Positions 1 through 9,514 of a stretch of 64,000 bases of DNA are shown here, one piece after another. The stretch is taken from positions 248,001 through 312,000 of the forward strand of contig JBEWZL010000235.1 in assembly GCA_045837725.1 (NCBI GenBank), read 5' to 3'. A program made the position numbers and the translations under genes. The DNA is from Vermamoeba vermiformis. Lineage: Eukaryota; Tubulinea; Echinamoebida. Each line of letters starts with the position of its first letter. Position 1 is the first letter of the stretch. The notes beneath the pieces were generated by a model that saw only the letters and a list, made by a program, of their open reading frames with translations, was not told where the DNA came from and did no database searches.

Positions 1-711
1 CGCGTCTTATTGAGTGGCCCCAATGCCACGTATGGGCCGTTGAGCTCCGAGGCTATCAAAGTAGCAGCTGAATATGCACGTGTTGAAGTACTCGAGACCT
101 TGCTCGCTGACCCGCGCCCTATTGACGGAGATGTCACAGTAGCACTGCTCCTTGCGGCAGAGAAAGGTTCGTGCGAGGTTGTCAAGAGCCTCTTGCGCTG
201 CACTCGTCTCGACCTTACTGCATGCTGCAATCAAGCGTTGATTGAAGCGGTGAAACACAACCATGTGGACATTGTAGAGCTGCTTTTGAACGACCCACGC
301 GTTGATGCAGGCCACAACGACAACGCAGCACTATGTACAGCCGTCAGAATTGGAGGCCAAACCAGTGTGCGCATGCTGCTCGAACACCCGCGCTTGGCAC
401 TCGGTCCGTCGCTGAACTACGCGTTGTGCCTCTCAATCACGCATAACCAGTTGGAGATCATGAAGATGTTGCTCGAAGACTCGCGATTCAACCCGTCTGA
501 CTACGGTGATCGTGCGCTGCACACTGCGTTGAGGGACAATCGCCCCGAGGCATTCTGCATTCTGGCTGAAGATTACCGTGTGGACTACCTGAAGTGGCAG
601 ACCTACGTGGAACGCTTTAAGAAGAGCCAAAAGAAGCTCAGCCAGCGACAGATAAGCATGTTTGTTACGGCCGTACAGCAAGTTCTCTCAACATTGCAGG
701 ATGTGTCGTGA
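1..711 (+). CDS. ankyrin-repeat protein, 3' part (5' end outside window)
   Basis: The reading frame is open from base 1 and ends at TGA 709-711; there is no convincing initiator ATG, so this is the last exon of a gene that begins upstream. The protein shows four to five ankyrin-type repeats of about 33 residues. Each has a helix-turn-helix core such as IVELLLNDPRVDAG, SVRMLLEHPRLALG and IMKMLLEDSRFNPS. The LL-x-D-P-R-x turn in place of the canonical GADVN-type loop is typical of large ankyrin families in protists. A basic tail (KKSQKKLSQRQ) and a short helix close the protein. Ankyrin repeats bind other proteins; no catalytic domain is visible in this part. The partner and location are unknown. 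Confidence 0.8.
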   Translation, partial: RVLLSGPNATYGPLSSEAIKVAAEYARVEVLETLLADPRPIDGDVTVALLLAAEKGSCEVVKSLLRCTRLDLTACCNQALIEAVKHNHVDIVELLLNDPRVDAGHNDNAALCTAVRIGGQTSVRMLLEHPRLALGPSLNYALCLSITHNQLEIMKMLLEDSRFNPSDYGDRALHTALRDNRPEAFCILAEDYRVDYLKWQTYVERFKKSQKKLSQRQISMFVTAVQQVLSTLQDVS

Positions 712-939
712 GGATCCGGAATTGTGACTTTGTAAATAGTGTAATTCTTTTGTATTCGATAAATCTATGATCCCGCAATTCCCGATCTTTGAAGGTACTT
801 GATTATGAGCTTTCTCTGAAGAGATTCTGTCGGCAAATTATCAAATCACGCAGGAATCTCAAAAAATTTGGTGTGCAATTAAAGTTGCGCACTCCGGACC
901 GGGAGTTCAATTTTTTCTCTTGTGTGCAAGGCAACAGCA
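712..939. other. intergenic / 5' flank of F-box gene
   Basis: A short AT-rich spacer between two plus-strand genes. It carries a GGATCCGG just after the stop codon and an open stretch from 789 that runs into the first exon of the next gene. I see no independent gene in it; it probably holds the 3' UTR of the ankyrin gene and the promoter and 5' UTR of the next one. Confidence 0.4.
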
Positions 940-3271
940 ATGGCGGAAGGTTGGACTGTGTTGCCTTTTGACTTGTTTTACCGCGTTGCATTGTGGTGCG
1001 ATGCCAAATCCGTTGCGCGGGCGGGATTAGCATGTCGGACTTGGTTTGACAACTCAAATAGCCAACATATTTGGAAGGTAATGTAAACCTATTCTTTACA
1101 ATGCATTCCTCTCAAGTAAATCCGGTGTTCAATTTCCCCATCAAAATTAATTTTGAAACTAAACAAACAATTTACCAATTGCAAAAACCGTAAATATTAT
1201 ATTGCTCCGAATGATTGTCGATAGCGTAATTAATAAAAAACATTGGATGAAATTTCTAATTTTTTTATTTGGATCAGGTCATGTATGCCAACTACTTGAA
1301 TGGCGAAAAGAAGGATGCGACAGAAGAAGTAGATTGGCATCTGTTAGTAAAGAAAAAATTGGTTAATATTGAATCGAACGCTGAGAAATTACGGTGAGTT
1401 TGCTACATTCACGGGTTGTAACTCAACGACAACTAACTCCGCTTATTGATCAGGTATATAATAAGGACGTTCTCAGTGCGGGAATTCTCAAAATCAAAGC
1501 GACGAGGCTTTTCTAAAGCGTCCTTCGCTGGCAACGAGGCATTACTCAGTTACAAAGAAAACCCGTAAGTTAACGATGTCAGTGGTTAACAACGTAAAGA
1601 TGTTAATATATATTGTTTAGCGGCAATCATGTTGGTCACGAGTTAGTGGATCTGGTCACATGGCAACGAAAGCCTATGGATGCAGTCTTGAAGAACAAAG
1701 CACCCGTGTTTCTAACCAAAGATTTCATCGTCTGCTCGGTATGTTGTAGCTGCTTATGCAATTTAGTAAGCCTTGAAACTAATGAATTTATTACAAATAA
1801 AGCCTATTGACGACCAGATCGGGGAACAGCGAAATCCGTTCCTCGCGGCTTGCACCGTAGTCAACAGGCACAATAATAGGGCCGTAAATTTGAGTATACC
1901 CTTAGGTACGTTTATTTAACAATATATATACAGTTCTGATTCAGTTTCAGCTGGAATCCACGCGCTATTACCCAGTTTTGGTCCGTCTTCGAATATGATT
2001 GCCTTTTTAGGGTAATATATTTTTAATATGATATGGAAATGGTTGTCTAATACCTCTTCAACAGTGTTCAATTGATATTAAGCTTTGTGGAACAAATGGC
2101 AGACATGGAGCCTCAGCGGAATCGAATTCTTTACTTTGATTCACAGGACATTGCCCTCAGTCTGCGATTCTTTGGCAATTACATTGTAACGAGATTCTAC
2201 GACGAGATTATTGTGTCGAATCTGCGCACTGGAAGATTCTTGCAATTCTTTATTCCGAACTGTTTGGCTTGGTCGATTACTGATGATCACGTGAGTATTA
2301 TTCAATATTCAAAAGGTATAAAGCATAGTGCTGACATCGTATTGTAGTTCATCTATGTAACTGACGAGAAGTGGGCTGTGGTGGATCTGATCTCGAACAA
2401 GCAGTGTTACGAAGTCAAGACAACAGTATTCATGCAAAAACACGAGTCAGTGCGCGTGTTATTGGACAGAGAGCTCGTTGTGCTTGTTGTGGGCAATGTA
2501 GTCAGTTTTTATCGCGTGAAAGATGGCCGCCATTTGTCTTCCATCAACGTGTTCTCGCCTGTCGACGAGCTATTGTTGGTACGAATATTATTATTGACTA
2601 GTAGTTCACGAGACTAATACGACATTCAGGCGGACCACGGACGTTATGTTCTCGTGTCAGATGATTGTCTGCGGCTAGTTGACATTGCTGACATCAACTT
2701 GAGCAAGAAGTTCTTCGTTGGTGTCTTGGGATTGGCTAAAGAGGTACGAGATAGTGCTATATTAACTGCAAGATTAAGGTACTCATACTACTATCTGCTG
2801 CAGACTGTAACCAAAGAGACCACGTTGTCAGAGTTGATTGACACGACTGCAGCTGTCATTGCGAATGACGTGTCACGATCAAGCCAAATGTCACCAAAGA
2901 AAATGAGCAAGTTCAGAGCCAAGATAATGTCCAAATTTGTGTTCGTGGAAGAGAAGCGCAGATTGTCGCTGGTCTATCTCTCCAACAGCAAGTACGTCAA
3001 GAAGAAGTATCTCAACAGACGAGCCACGGCACTACTCAAATCAGAACGTGCCCGTGATTTGAACACGCAGCGTTCAGTCATGTTTGTCGGCTTTGAACGT
3101 CATCAAACACGACCAATCAAACACTGCAAGGCCCGAATGTTGACTGAACACCTGAGTGAGGTCTATGGCAGTGCAGTGCTCGTGTACGAAGAGTTCAAAC
3201 AGGGCTCGTGGACTCCTATGGATTGTACTGCTGAAGTACTGAAGCTTGTGGATTCGGAGTTGGTAATTTAG
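940..3271 (+). CDS. F-box protein with propeller-like C-terminal region (10 exons)
   Basis: I join ten exons: 940-1077, 1278-1393, 1454-1564, 1621-1738, 1803-1905, 1951-2011, 2065-2289, 2348-2578, 2630-2741 and 2804-3271. All junctions keep frame, giving about 560 residues. The first exon reads MAEGWTVLPFDLFYRVALW and continues with CDAKSVARAGLACRTWF, a clear F-box: hydrophobic LP-x-D start and a CRxW end. F-boxes dock to Skp1 in SCF ubiquitin ligases. Residues of roughly 200-400 are beta-rich with repeated strand patterns (ALSLRFFGNYIVTRFYD, WAVVDL, LVVLVVGNVVSFYRV, YVLVSDDCLRLVD) suggesting a divergent WD/propeller-like substrate domain. The C-terminus is basic. The F-box is confident, the propeller is inference. 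Confidence 0.8.
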
Positions 3272-3631
3272 CTTTAATCGTTGAATACAATCGTAGTGTA
3301 AATAATGTACATAGAAGTTGTTGATAAATGCAAACCATCCCTTACTTCGGATCGATTACGATAGCATACGGAACCAAGTTTTGACTAGTTGTTGCTGATT
3401 ATCGACTACTAATGTTAGCGCTTTTTTTTGAAATGATACAAATTAAACCTCATGCTCAACCAGGGAGTTCAACCAAAAATAATCTTCCGTTTCTAAGCCA
3501 AGTTTATTGCAATCCTTTAACGCGAACACCACTGATTGTGTAAGTTTTATCCTAAATTTGATTGCAATTAGTAATGTAATTAAACTATTTGGCAAAGAGC
3601 AGATCGTTCTGATCCCTTTCGCAATTTAACA
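3272..3631. other. intergenic spacer, no gene seen
   Basis: 360 bases between two tandem plus-strand genes. AT-rich, with a CGGATCG near 3350 and no open frame of note. It must contain the 3' UTR of the upstream F-box gene and the promoter of the next. I see no RNA gene or repeat. Confidence 0.4.
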
Positions 3632-4465
3632 ATGAGCGAGCAAAAATCAACCAGCGTCCAAGTAATTATTAGATCATGGGGGCAATTGCCTTTAGAGATT
3701 CGGGGCGAATTTTGCCGTTTAGCAGATCCGGCGACGGCAATTGTTATGCTCTTTGCTGATAAATCTCTATATTGCCAAGAATCTATATGGCGCAATATAG
3801 CTGCTCGACTTAATCTCGACATCACAGGCAATCCTCGAGATGTGTGCATTAAATGGCTCAAAATTCATCGTCACATCCTGCAGATCTATGGAAAAAGCGA
3901 CACTGTGACTATCAGTGATTGGTCATCTTATTTGAAAAATAGATTTAAATATCTAGGTATTGAACAGACGCTTCGACAGAAATATCCAACTTTTAAAGTA
4001 AGCTCCAGATCTGCGTTATTTCCCGATAATCTTAACACTCAATTTAAAGCTTCCTTTGGATTATCTGGAGTGGTTAATATTGGGTCCTCATTTTCAAGGA
4101 TATGGCGAACATCACAGAAGCTGGGATTGGAATAATTGGACGAGCGAACCGCTGGTGTTTCGTGAAGCGAACTCGTTGTGGCTGCAAGTCGCGACATTGA
4201 ACGACAAGCACGAGATGTTCATCAACTGCTGCGACACCAAGAACAAGCTGTTTGGCTGCACTGTGGGTAAGTTCAATTGATAGGACTAAAGAGCGGCTAA
4301 TGACACCTGTCAGATTGCTACGACACCGAGCTCGAGGATCAGTGCTTTGATGAGATTTGGACCAGTTGGCTAGCAGTGATCACGCGTGACTCGTACACAG
4401 ATCTATGGGACGGCGAGAGTTATCGGCGCAACTTGTTTGGTGAAAAAATTACATCGTTTTTTTGA
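3632..4465 (+). CDS. F-box-like protein (3 exons)
   Basis: Exon 1 starts at ATG 3632 and ends in ...YPTFK before GTAAGC; the intron runs to about 4049. Exon 2 continues LPLDYLEWLILGPHF and ends before GTAAGT at 4266, and exon 3 runs from about 4312 to TGA 4463-4465. The product is about 240 residues. The N-terminal segment (WGQLPLEIRGEFCRLADPAT followed by a SIWRNIAARLN helix) has the layout of an F-box: LPxEI start, then a W-x-N helix. The rest is a tryptophan-rich domain (SWDWNNW, SLWLQVATLND, EIWTSWLAV) that I do not recognise. The unspliced frame would stop at 4135, which is why the splice is preferred. It lies directly downstream of another F-box gene on the same strand. A 12-mer TGACACCTGTCA lies in the second intron (4300-4311). 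Confidence 0.65.
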
Positions 4466-4591
4466 GTAGATTGCTGATTAAAAAGTTACAATTCAACGCC
4501 GCTATTTACTTTATTTCACAAATAATACATCGCGAGTGCAATTCCATAGTGATTGCAGGTAATTAGGTCCGTGAAGCACGTCATTCAACTG

Positions 4592-7468
4592 TTACAGTTC
4601 CACTGCGTTGGTGGCCTTGTTCTGCTTGTCCAGCAATTGCTTTCGCTTGCCAGCATTGCCCGCACCCATGCAAAACTGCACCTGCGTCTTGATGTGCTCA
4701 GGCAAGCTCTTGTAATCAGCGCTGCTCGCCACGGTGATGTAATTGCGCAGCACGAGGTCCAAGGCCTCTTCTTTCAACATGACAGCTTCGAGTGCAAATG
4801 CGACATCGAGCAAGTGACACACGTTCTCGAGTGTGATGTGCAGGCACAAGAAGTGTTGCGCTTGGAAGCTCAGTCCGTCTAACATCAATCGTGTCGCGAC
4901 TTCTAAAATATCCACGGCATTTTCACCGTTCAAATCTTTGCCTGCAGTCCAATTATACATGTATTTCAGGGCTGTCTTGAACGCACTGTTGAATCGCAAT
5001 TGTTAGCAAAGGCATTAAAAGTATATTCACAAGGTATTGCTTACATGACACTCGTGTCTTGCATTTGAATGTTCGGCAATCGATCCGAACTCTCTTTCAG
5101 TGAAATACTACCCATCCACGTGGCCAGATCCACCGAGTCAGGACTACGACAAAATTCAATACGAGTGGCAAATAAAATATGACTTACTTGTGCAATGCAG
5201 CTGTGGGCATGAACATGGCACGGAAGAACTCCGAGCGGTACATCAAAATGAACTTGTGCGCGTAAATCACCTCGGGCCCAGCAGCACCGTGCAAAGTGAA
5301 CTTGACGTCCGAGAAGAGTTGATTGTTGATCAGCTGCAACATGTCTGCCTTGAATGTACTCTCCAGCAGTGGCACATTCTTGCCCAGCATCGACTCGCAC
5401 AACGCCACTGTGATTGAAATGCGTTAGTACAAGTCACGGTTTGACACGTAAATGACACGTGACACGCACCTAATCGGTCGCATTTGAAGTGCTCGGCACA
5501 GTCGCGCAGTTCAGCCATCAACGGCTGTGAGCAGCGCAGTTCATCGGCGTACAAATAGTGCGCAAAGTTGACGAGCACTGTGTGGCTGAACTTGGTGGCA
5601 TCAATTGCATCGAGATCGGAGTTCGGGTCTTTGCCTAATTTGGGCAAGGCTGAGCGCAGGGACGGACATCGAGCCCAGAGCAGTGCTTTGTGGACGTACA
5701 CGCGTGACTCGTCTTTGATGCGCGTGTCACTTGACTTGCCTAATGACACTTTGACAGGTGTCACCATGTCACTCGGTGGTTTGCACAACAAGACGACATC
5801 ACTCGTGTTCGTGTCGTTAATGCACGCTGCAAATCCGTGGTGCTTGTTGATCGCTTTCACGAACGATTCTAAAATTGACAATGGTCAGATATAAGTGTCA
5901 ATTTGACACGTGTCATACCTCGAATCGGATCGCGCAGTACAGCAAATACATAGAACAGCGGAGTTTTGCCTTCGTTCATGTTGAGTACCGTCAACAATTT
6001 GGGATATTTTTTGCTGAGGTCGCGCACAATATTCCACCGCTGATACAGTGCAGCCACGTGCAGAGCTAATTTGGGACATTAATACCGGTTCACAGTATTA
6101 CCATATTTAGTAATCTTACGTGTATTTCCGTCAACCTTGTCTTTGACGAATGGATCCAGAGGCTGAAAGTGAGTAAGATGTATTAATAAGACTGCACTCA
6201 TAGGCCCAATAGCACTACTCGCACTATCGATGCAGCACTCACCAAGTCACTTTTGAGCATTAAATTCACAATGTCTTCGTAGCCTGAGCGACACGCCACA
6301 TGCAGCGCTGTCTCACCTAAATAACGAAAATTAAAATTTATAGTAACATTTAATATATATTGATTATATAATATAATAGTTACCCTCATCAGTGAGCACA
6401 TTCAAATCAATGCCGTGCTCCACTAAAAATCGTGAAATATATTTGTGATTTTTCTTCGCTGCCACATGCAGTGCAGTGCCGTACTGAGGACTGAAAATGA
6501 CCAAAAATAGATATTAGTGCTTATATTTACCAAATATAGTAATATTTATATTGTCCGTACCTTCGAATTGAAAGATTGGCCCCGTGATTGTTCAATAGTT
6601 CTAAAATATCGAGCCGACCTTTGACCGATGCTAAATGAACTGGCGCAATGCCTCTATATTTGGCAACATTACAGTGAGTATATAGAAGTATATTAAGAGC
6701 GGAATAATAAGTTTTGGTGGATTCGTACCGGCACATGATATCTGGATCTGCTCCGTGCTCTAATAGCGCCTCGACTATTTGTTCTTCGCCGTGCAATGTA
6801 GCGGTGTAGAGTGGTGTACGGGCCTTACTTCTATATTAGGAAATACACTATATTAGTCGACTTCTTCAATTTATTGCGTGGTCGCGTGACATGGATCGAA
6901 GTCGAAGTTGCGTAAAATTAACGGAAATATATTTAATTAATATAATATAATGGTATTATTATTTAATTGATTAATTAGCATAGTTCATTATGCGTAATTT
7001 TGTTCTGGTGATTTTCCCAATAATTACATAATTTTGTTGTTTAATTAAACGATTATTACGATCAAATAGGCGGGTAAATATTTATGTAGTATATAAATTT
7101 ACTATAAGTGATTGTAAGTGATTAAATGTAACATAGATCTAACTTACAAAATGTTCGGATCCGCACCGCTCTCCAACAGAAATGACACTATGATTTTATT
7201 CTTTCGTAATATAGCCTGTATATAATAAATTTACATAATTAATAAAATTTTCTTCGCACTGATCGAATAATTATTATAAAAAATTATGGATTCGCTGTGT
7301 AGTTACCAGATGCAGCGGAGTTAAGCCCTGTTGCTTCTCATTAATCTTTTCATATAGTTCTGGATTATCAACGAGGTCGCCGAACTGATTGTAATCGATC
7401 GAATGCCAGATGGACTCGAAAGCGGGGTATTGATACAAATGCGTGTTGCTTGATACGTCCGCGGCCAT
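4592..7468 (-). CDS. ankyrin repeat and double BTB/POZ domain protein
   Basis: Minus-strand gene starting at ATG 7468 (MAADVSSNTHLYQY) and ending with a stop at 4592. About eleven exons. The first half holds ankyrin repeats split by introns (GLTPLHLV, ADPDIM, GIAPVHLASVKGRLDILELL, GETALHVACRSGYEDIVNLML, LHVAALYQRWNIV). A first BTB domain follows (SRVYVHKALLWARCPSLRSA ... VLVNFAHYLYADEL). The second BTB is SDVKFTLHGA ... IYAHKFILMYRSEFFRAMF and, after a splice near 5000, FKTALKYMYNW, with a BACK-like helical tail. The ankyrin/BTB order recalls ABTB-type and RhoBTB-like adaptors that recruit substrates to Cullin-3 ligases; that role is family knowledge. It ends tail to tail with the F-box gene at 3632, leaving only about 126 bp between stop codons. 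Confidence 0.8.
5904..5915. promoter_or_regulatory. TGACACGTGTCA palindrome (intron of BTB gene)
   Basis: Perfect 12-bp palindrome with a CACGTG core, inside a short intron of the ankyrin/BTB gene. A denser group of half-sites lies in the neighbouring intron at about 5441-5467 (TGACACGTAAATGACACGTG). The function is unknown; see findings. Confidence 0.6.
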
Positions 7469-8087
7469 ATTTACAAATAAATAGCTATATATAACAGCAC
7501 TCTATTGTCGTGCTCAGTCTAGTGCGAAATGAGTTTGAAATTGAACGGCTTGTCTTGATTAAAAATGAATAAATTTTATTTCTCGCTGCAAGGTCTTGTG
7601 ACCACCCAAGCACGCTCTAATTATAATATACTGACTAGGGCATATATTACATAAGGACATGAAATCTACAGCGATCAAATTTACGAGCACAACGTCCATC
7701 TCGTAGATGTCCATTTCTTAAAATACGGACTGGTTGATTAATTATCCTGGTAATATTTTCACTATAAATAATTACTATATACATATTATATTCTATCGAT
7801 ATAAGGCGTTCAAAGCGAGTGGAACTAAATTTTGAAGTACTTAACTAGTATCCAGTGGCCCGCGGTCGAGTTGTATTGAACCGCTTCTTTGTCTGAGCCA
7901 GGGCTTAATTGAACATAATTTAATACCAAATTGCGATGAGCCAATTTTTCACTGACGAAATTCAGTGAAAGCTCCATCTGAAAAGAAATCATTAATGAAA
8001 ATTATCGCTGATGGAAGAAATTTTGACAATTAATCTTGCTTTGTATACTAACCACCGCTCAAGCATTAACCACACAAGCACCTCAAT
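7469..8087. other. divergent spacer between BTB and CBS genes
   Basis: About 620 bases separating a minus-strand start (7468) from a plus-strand start (8088). Apart from the small minus-strand frame at 7825-7977 it is AT-rich, with runs such as TATATACATATTATATTC around 7775-7795. It must carry promoters for both flanking genes. No repeat or RNA gene seen. Confidence 0.4.
7825..7977 (-). CDS. possible small gene or terminal exon, 50 codons
   Basis: An ATG at 7977 opens a 50-codon minus-strand frame ending in TAG at 7825. The peptide (MELSLNFVSEKLAHRNLVLN, then YVQLSPGSDKEAVQYN and a GHWILVKYFKI end) has a coding-like composition unlike the AT-rich flanks. The bases just before the ATG read TTTTCTTTTCAG, a good splice acceptor, so this could be the last exon of a short gene with a 5' intron. 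It lies in the spacer between the BTB gene and the CBS gene. No family recognised; it could also be chance. Confidence 0.35.
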   Translation of the reverse strand: MELSLNFVSEKLAHRNLVLNYVQLSPGSDKEAVQYNSTAGHWILVKYFKI

Positions 8088-9367
8088 ATGACTTCTTTTC
8101 CAGCCTTCTTAGAGAAAACTTTGGTACGCGATCTTATCAAGGCCAAAGAGAGCAATACGATCATCTATCTCGATGAGAACTCTTCAGTGCACGATGCATT
8201 GCAAGTAAGTACATTTTAACATGTTATCTGCATTTTACTTTAGTTTCTGAAATTGACTTTGGATCTTACGACCTAAAAATTGCTTAGCGAGAATTTTTAC
8301 GAGTTTTAAATATTAAAGAAGTATTTTTGTACAGGTGCTTGCCAAAAATAATCTGATTTCGGCTCCAGTTCGTGTCAGTGACGCAGTAGATTGGCTCGGA
8401 TTCATTGATTGCCTCGACATATTGCGCTTGGCTATTCATATGTACACTAATGGCTCGAACAATATTGCAGAAGATTTAAAGAAGATTGATAACCCTCAAT
8501 GGAGCTCTTGGTGCCGCGACATTAATACGATGCAACACAGAGACGTCAGATTTGGTCTTACTCCGCTCAAGAAACTAATCGCTGGTCGTCCAGTCGATAC
8601 TTTTTGCCCTATTAACGACATGGGCAGCATTCATGAATTAATAGGTACAATATTTACCCTTCTCAATTTGCGAATACTTTGCTGAAATTTCATAGAGGGA
8701 ATTCTTGCCAAGGGAGCGCATCGTGCCCCGGTGATGGACAATAGAAATGATATCAAAGCTATAGTCACACAATCAGACATCGTTCAGCTGTTGTTCAACA
8801 ACTTGGATGTGCTCGGCGACTTGAAAGAAAAAACCATTCAAGAGCTCAAGATTGGCACGCATGAAGTGATCTCTATGAGCATTGACGGTACTGCCATATT
8901 AACATTACCATATTAGGCCACACCTACTAACTATTCGTGCTATTTTTAGCTCAAGCCATTCACGCCTTTTATTTGATGATTTATCACAGAGTGCACGCGG
9001 TGGCACTCACTCACGGCTCTTCGGGCAAATTAGTCGCGAATTTATCGGCCTCAGACATTAAGGTACGTACACTACTAGGCACCTAGATGATATATATACC
9101 TAACCTTATTCTCGCTAGGGCTTGGCCTCTGAAAACTTGTCGACGTTATTGTTGCCCGTGAAAAAGTATTTGCACGCTCATGCCAAGTTGAAGGGCGTGG
9201 CTGTTTCAGTGAAAAATGACTCGAACTTGGAAGAGTTGATTACCAAGTTTGCGTTGTTCAGAGTACATCACGTGTGGATGCTGGATGAGCAAGATCGAGC
9301 TGTCGGTGTCATTGGCTTGGCTGATCTGATGAAATTTTGCAACAAATGCTGCAAAGAACAGGGCTAA
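8088..9367 (+). CDS. CBS-domain (Bateman module) protein
   Basis: ATG 8088 (MTSFPAFLEKTLVRDLIKAK) to TAA 9365-9367, five exons, about 335 residues. Four CBS-type units are seen. The first is VHDALQ-VLAKNNLISAPVRV with FIDCLDILR; the second contains SIHELI-GILAKGAHRAPVMD and AIVTQSDIVQLL. The third runs through ISMSID-AQAIHAFYLMIYHRV, and the last is NLEELITKFALFRVHHVWML with GVIGLADLMKF. CBS pairs usually bind adenosine nucleotides and act as energy or ligand sensors, for example in AMPK gamma and SDS23-type proteins. The four-CBS arrangement with no other domain suggests that kind of regulator. I do not assign it to a named orthologue. Confidence 0.85.
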
Positions 9368-9514
9368 ATACCTTACTATGTAAGATTAGGGCTCGATCTG
9401 TTTGTAATAAAGAATTTTCTATTTTTGGAAGCTATCTTTTTGTCCTGCGCTTCGTGATTGCTCATTTTTATTTTAAAATATACCAATTGAATACAATAAT
9501 TTTATTAATTTCAA

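Noticed and set aside
3632-4135. Reading the second F-box gene as one unspliced exon ending at 4135
   Set aside because: A good GTAAGC donor and AAAG acceptor rejoin frames to a tryptophan-rich domain continuing to 4465; the unspliced tail lacks coding character.
5041-5417. Plus-strand frames over the BTB gene
   Set aside because: Antisense to BTB-domain exons that have clear homology on the minus strand.
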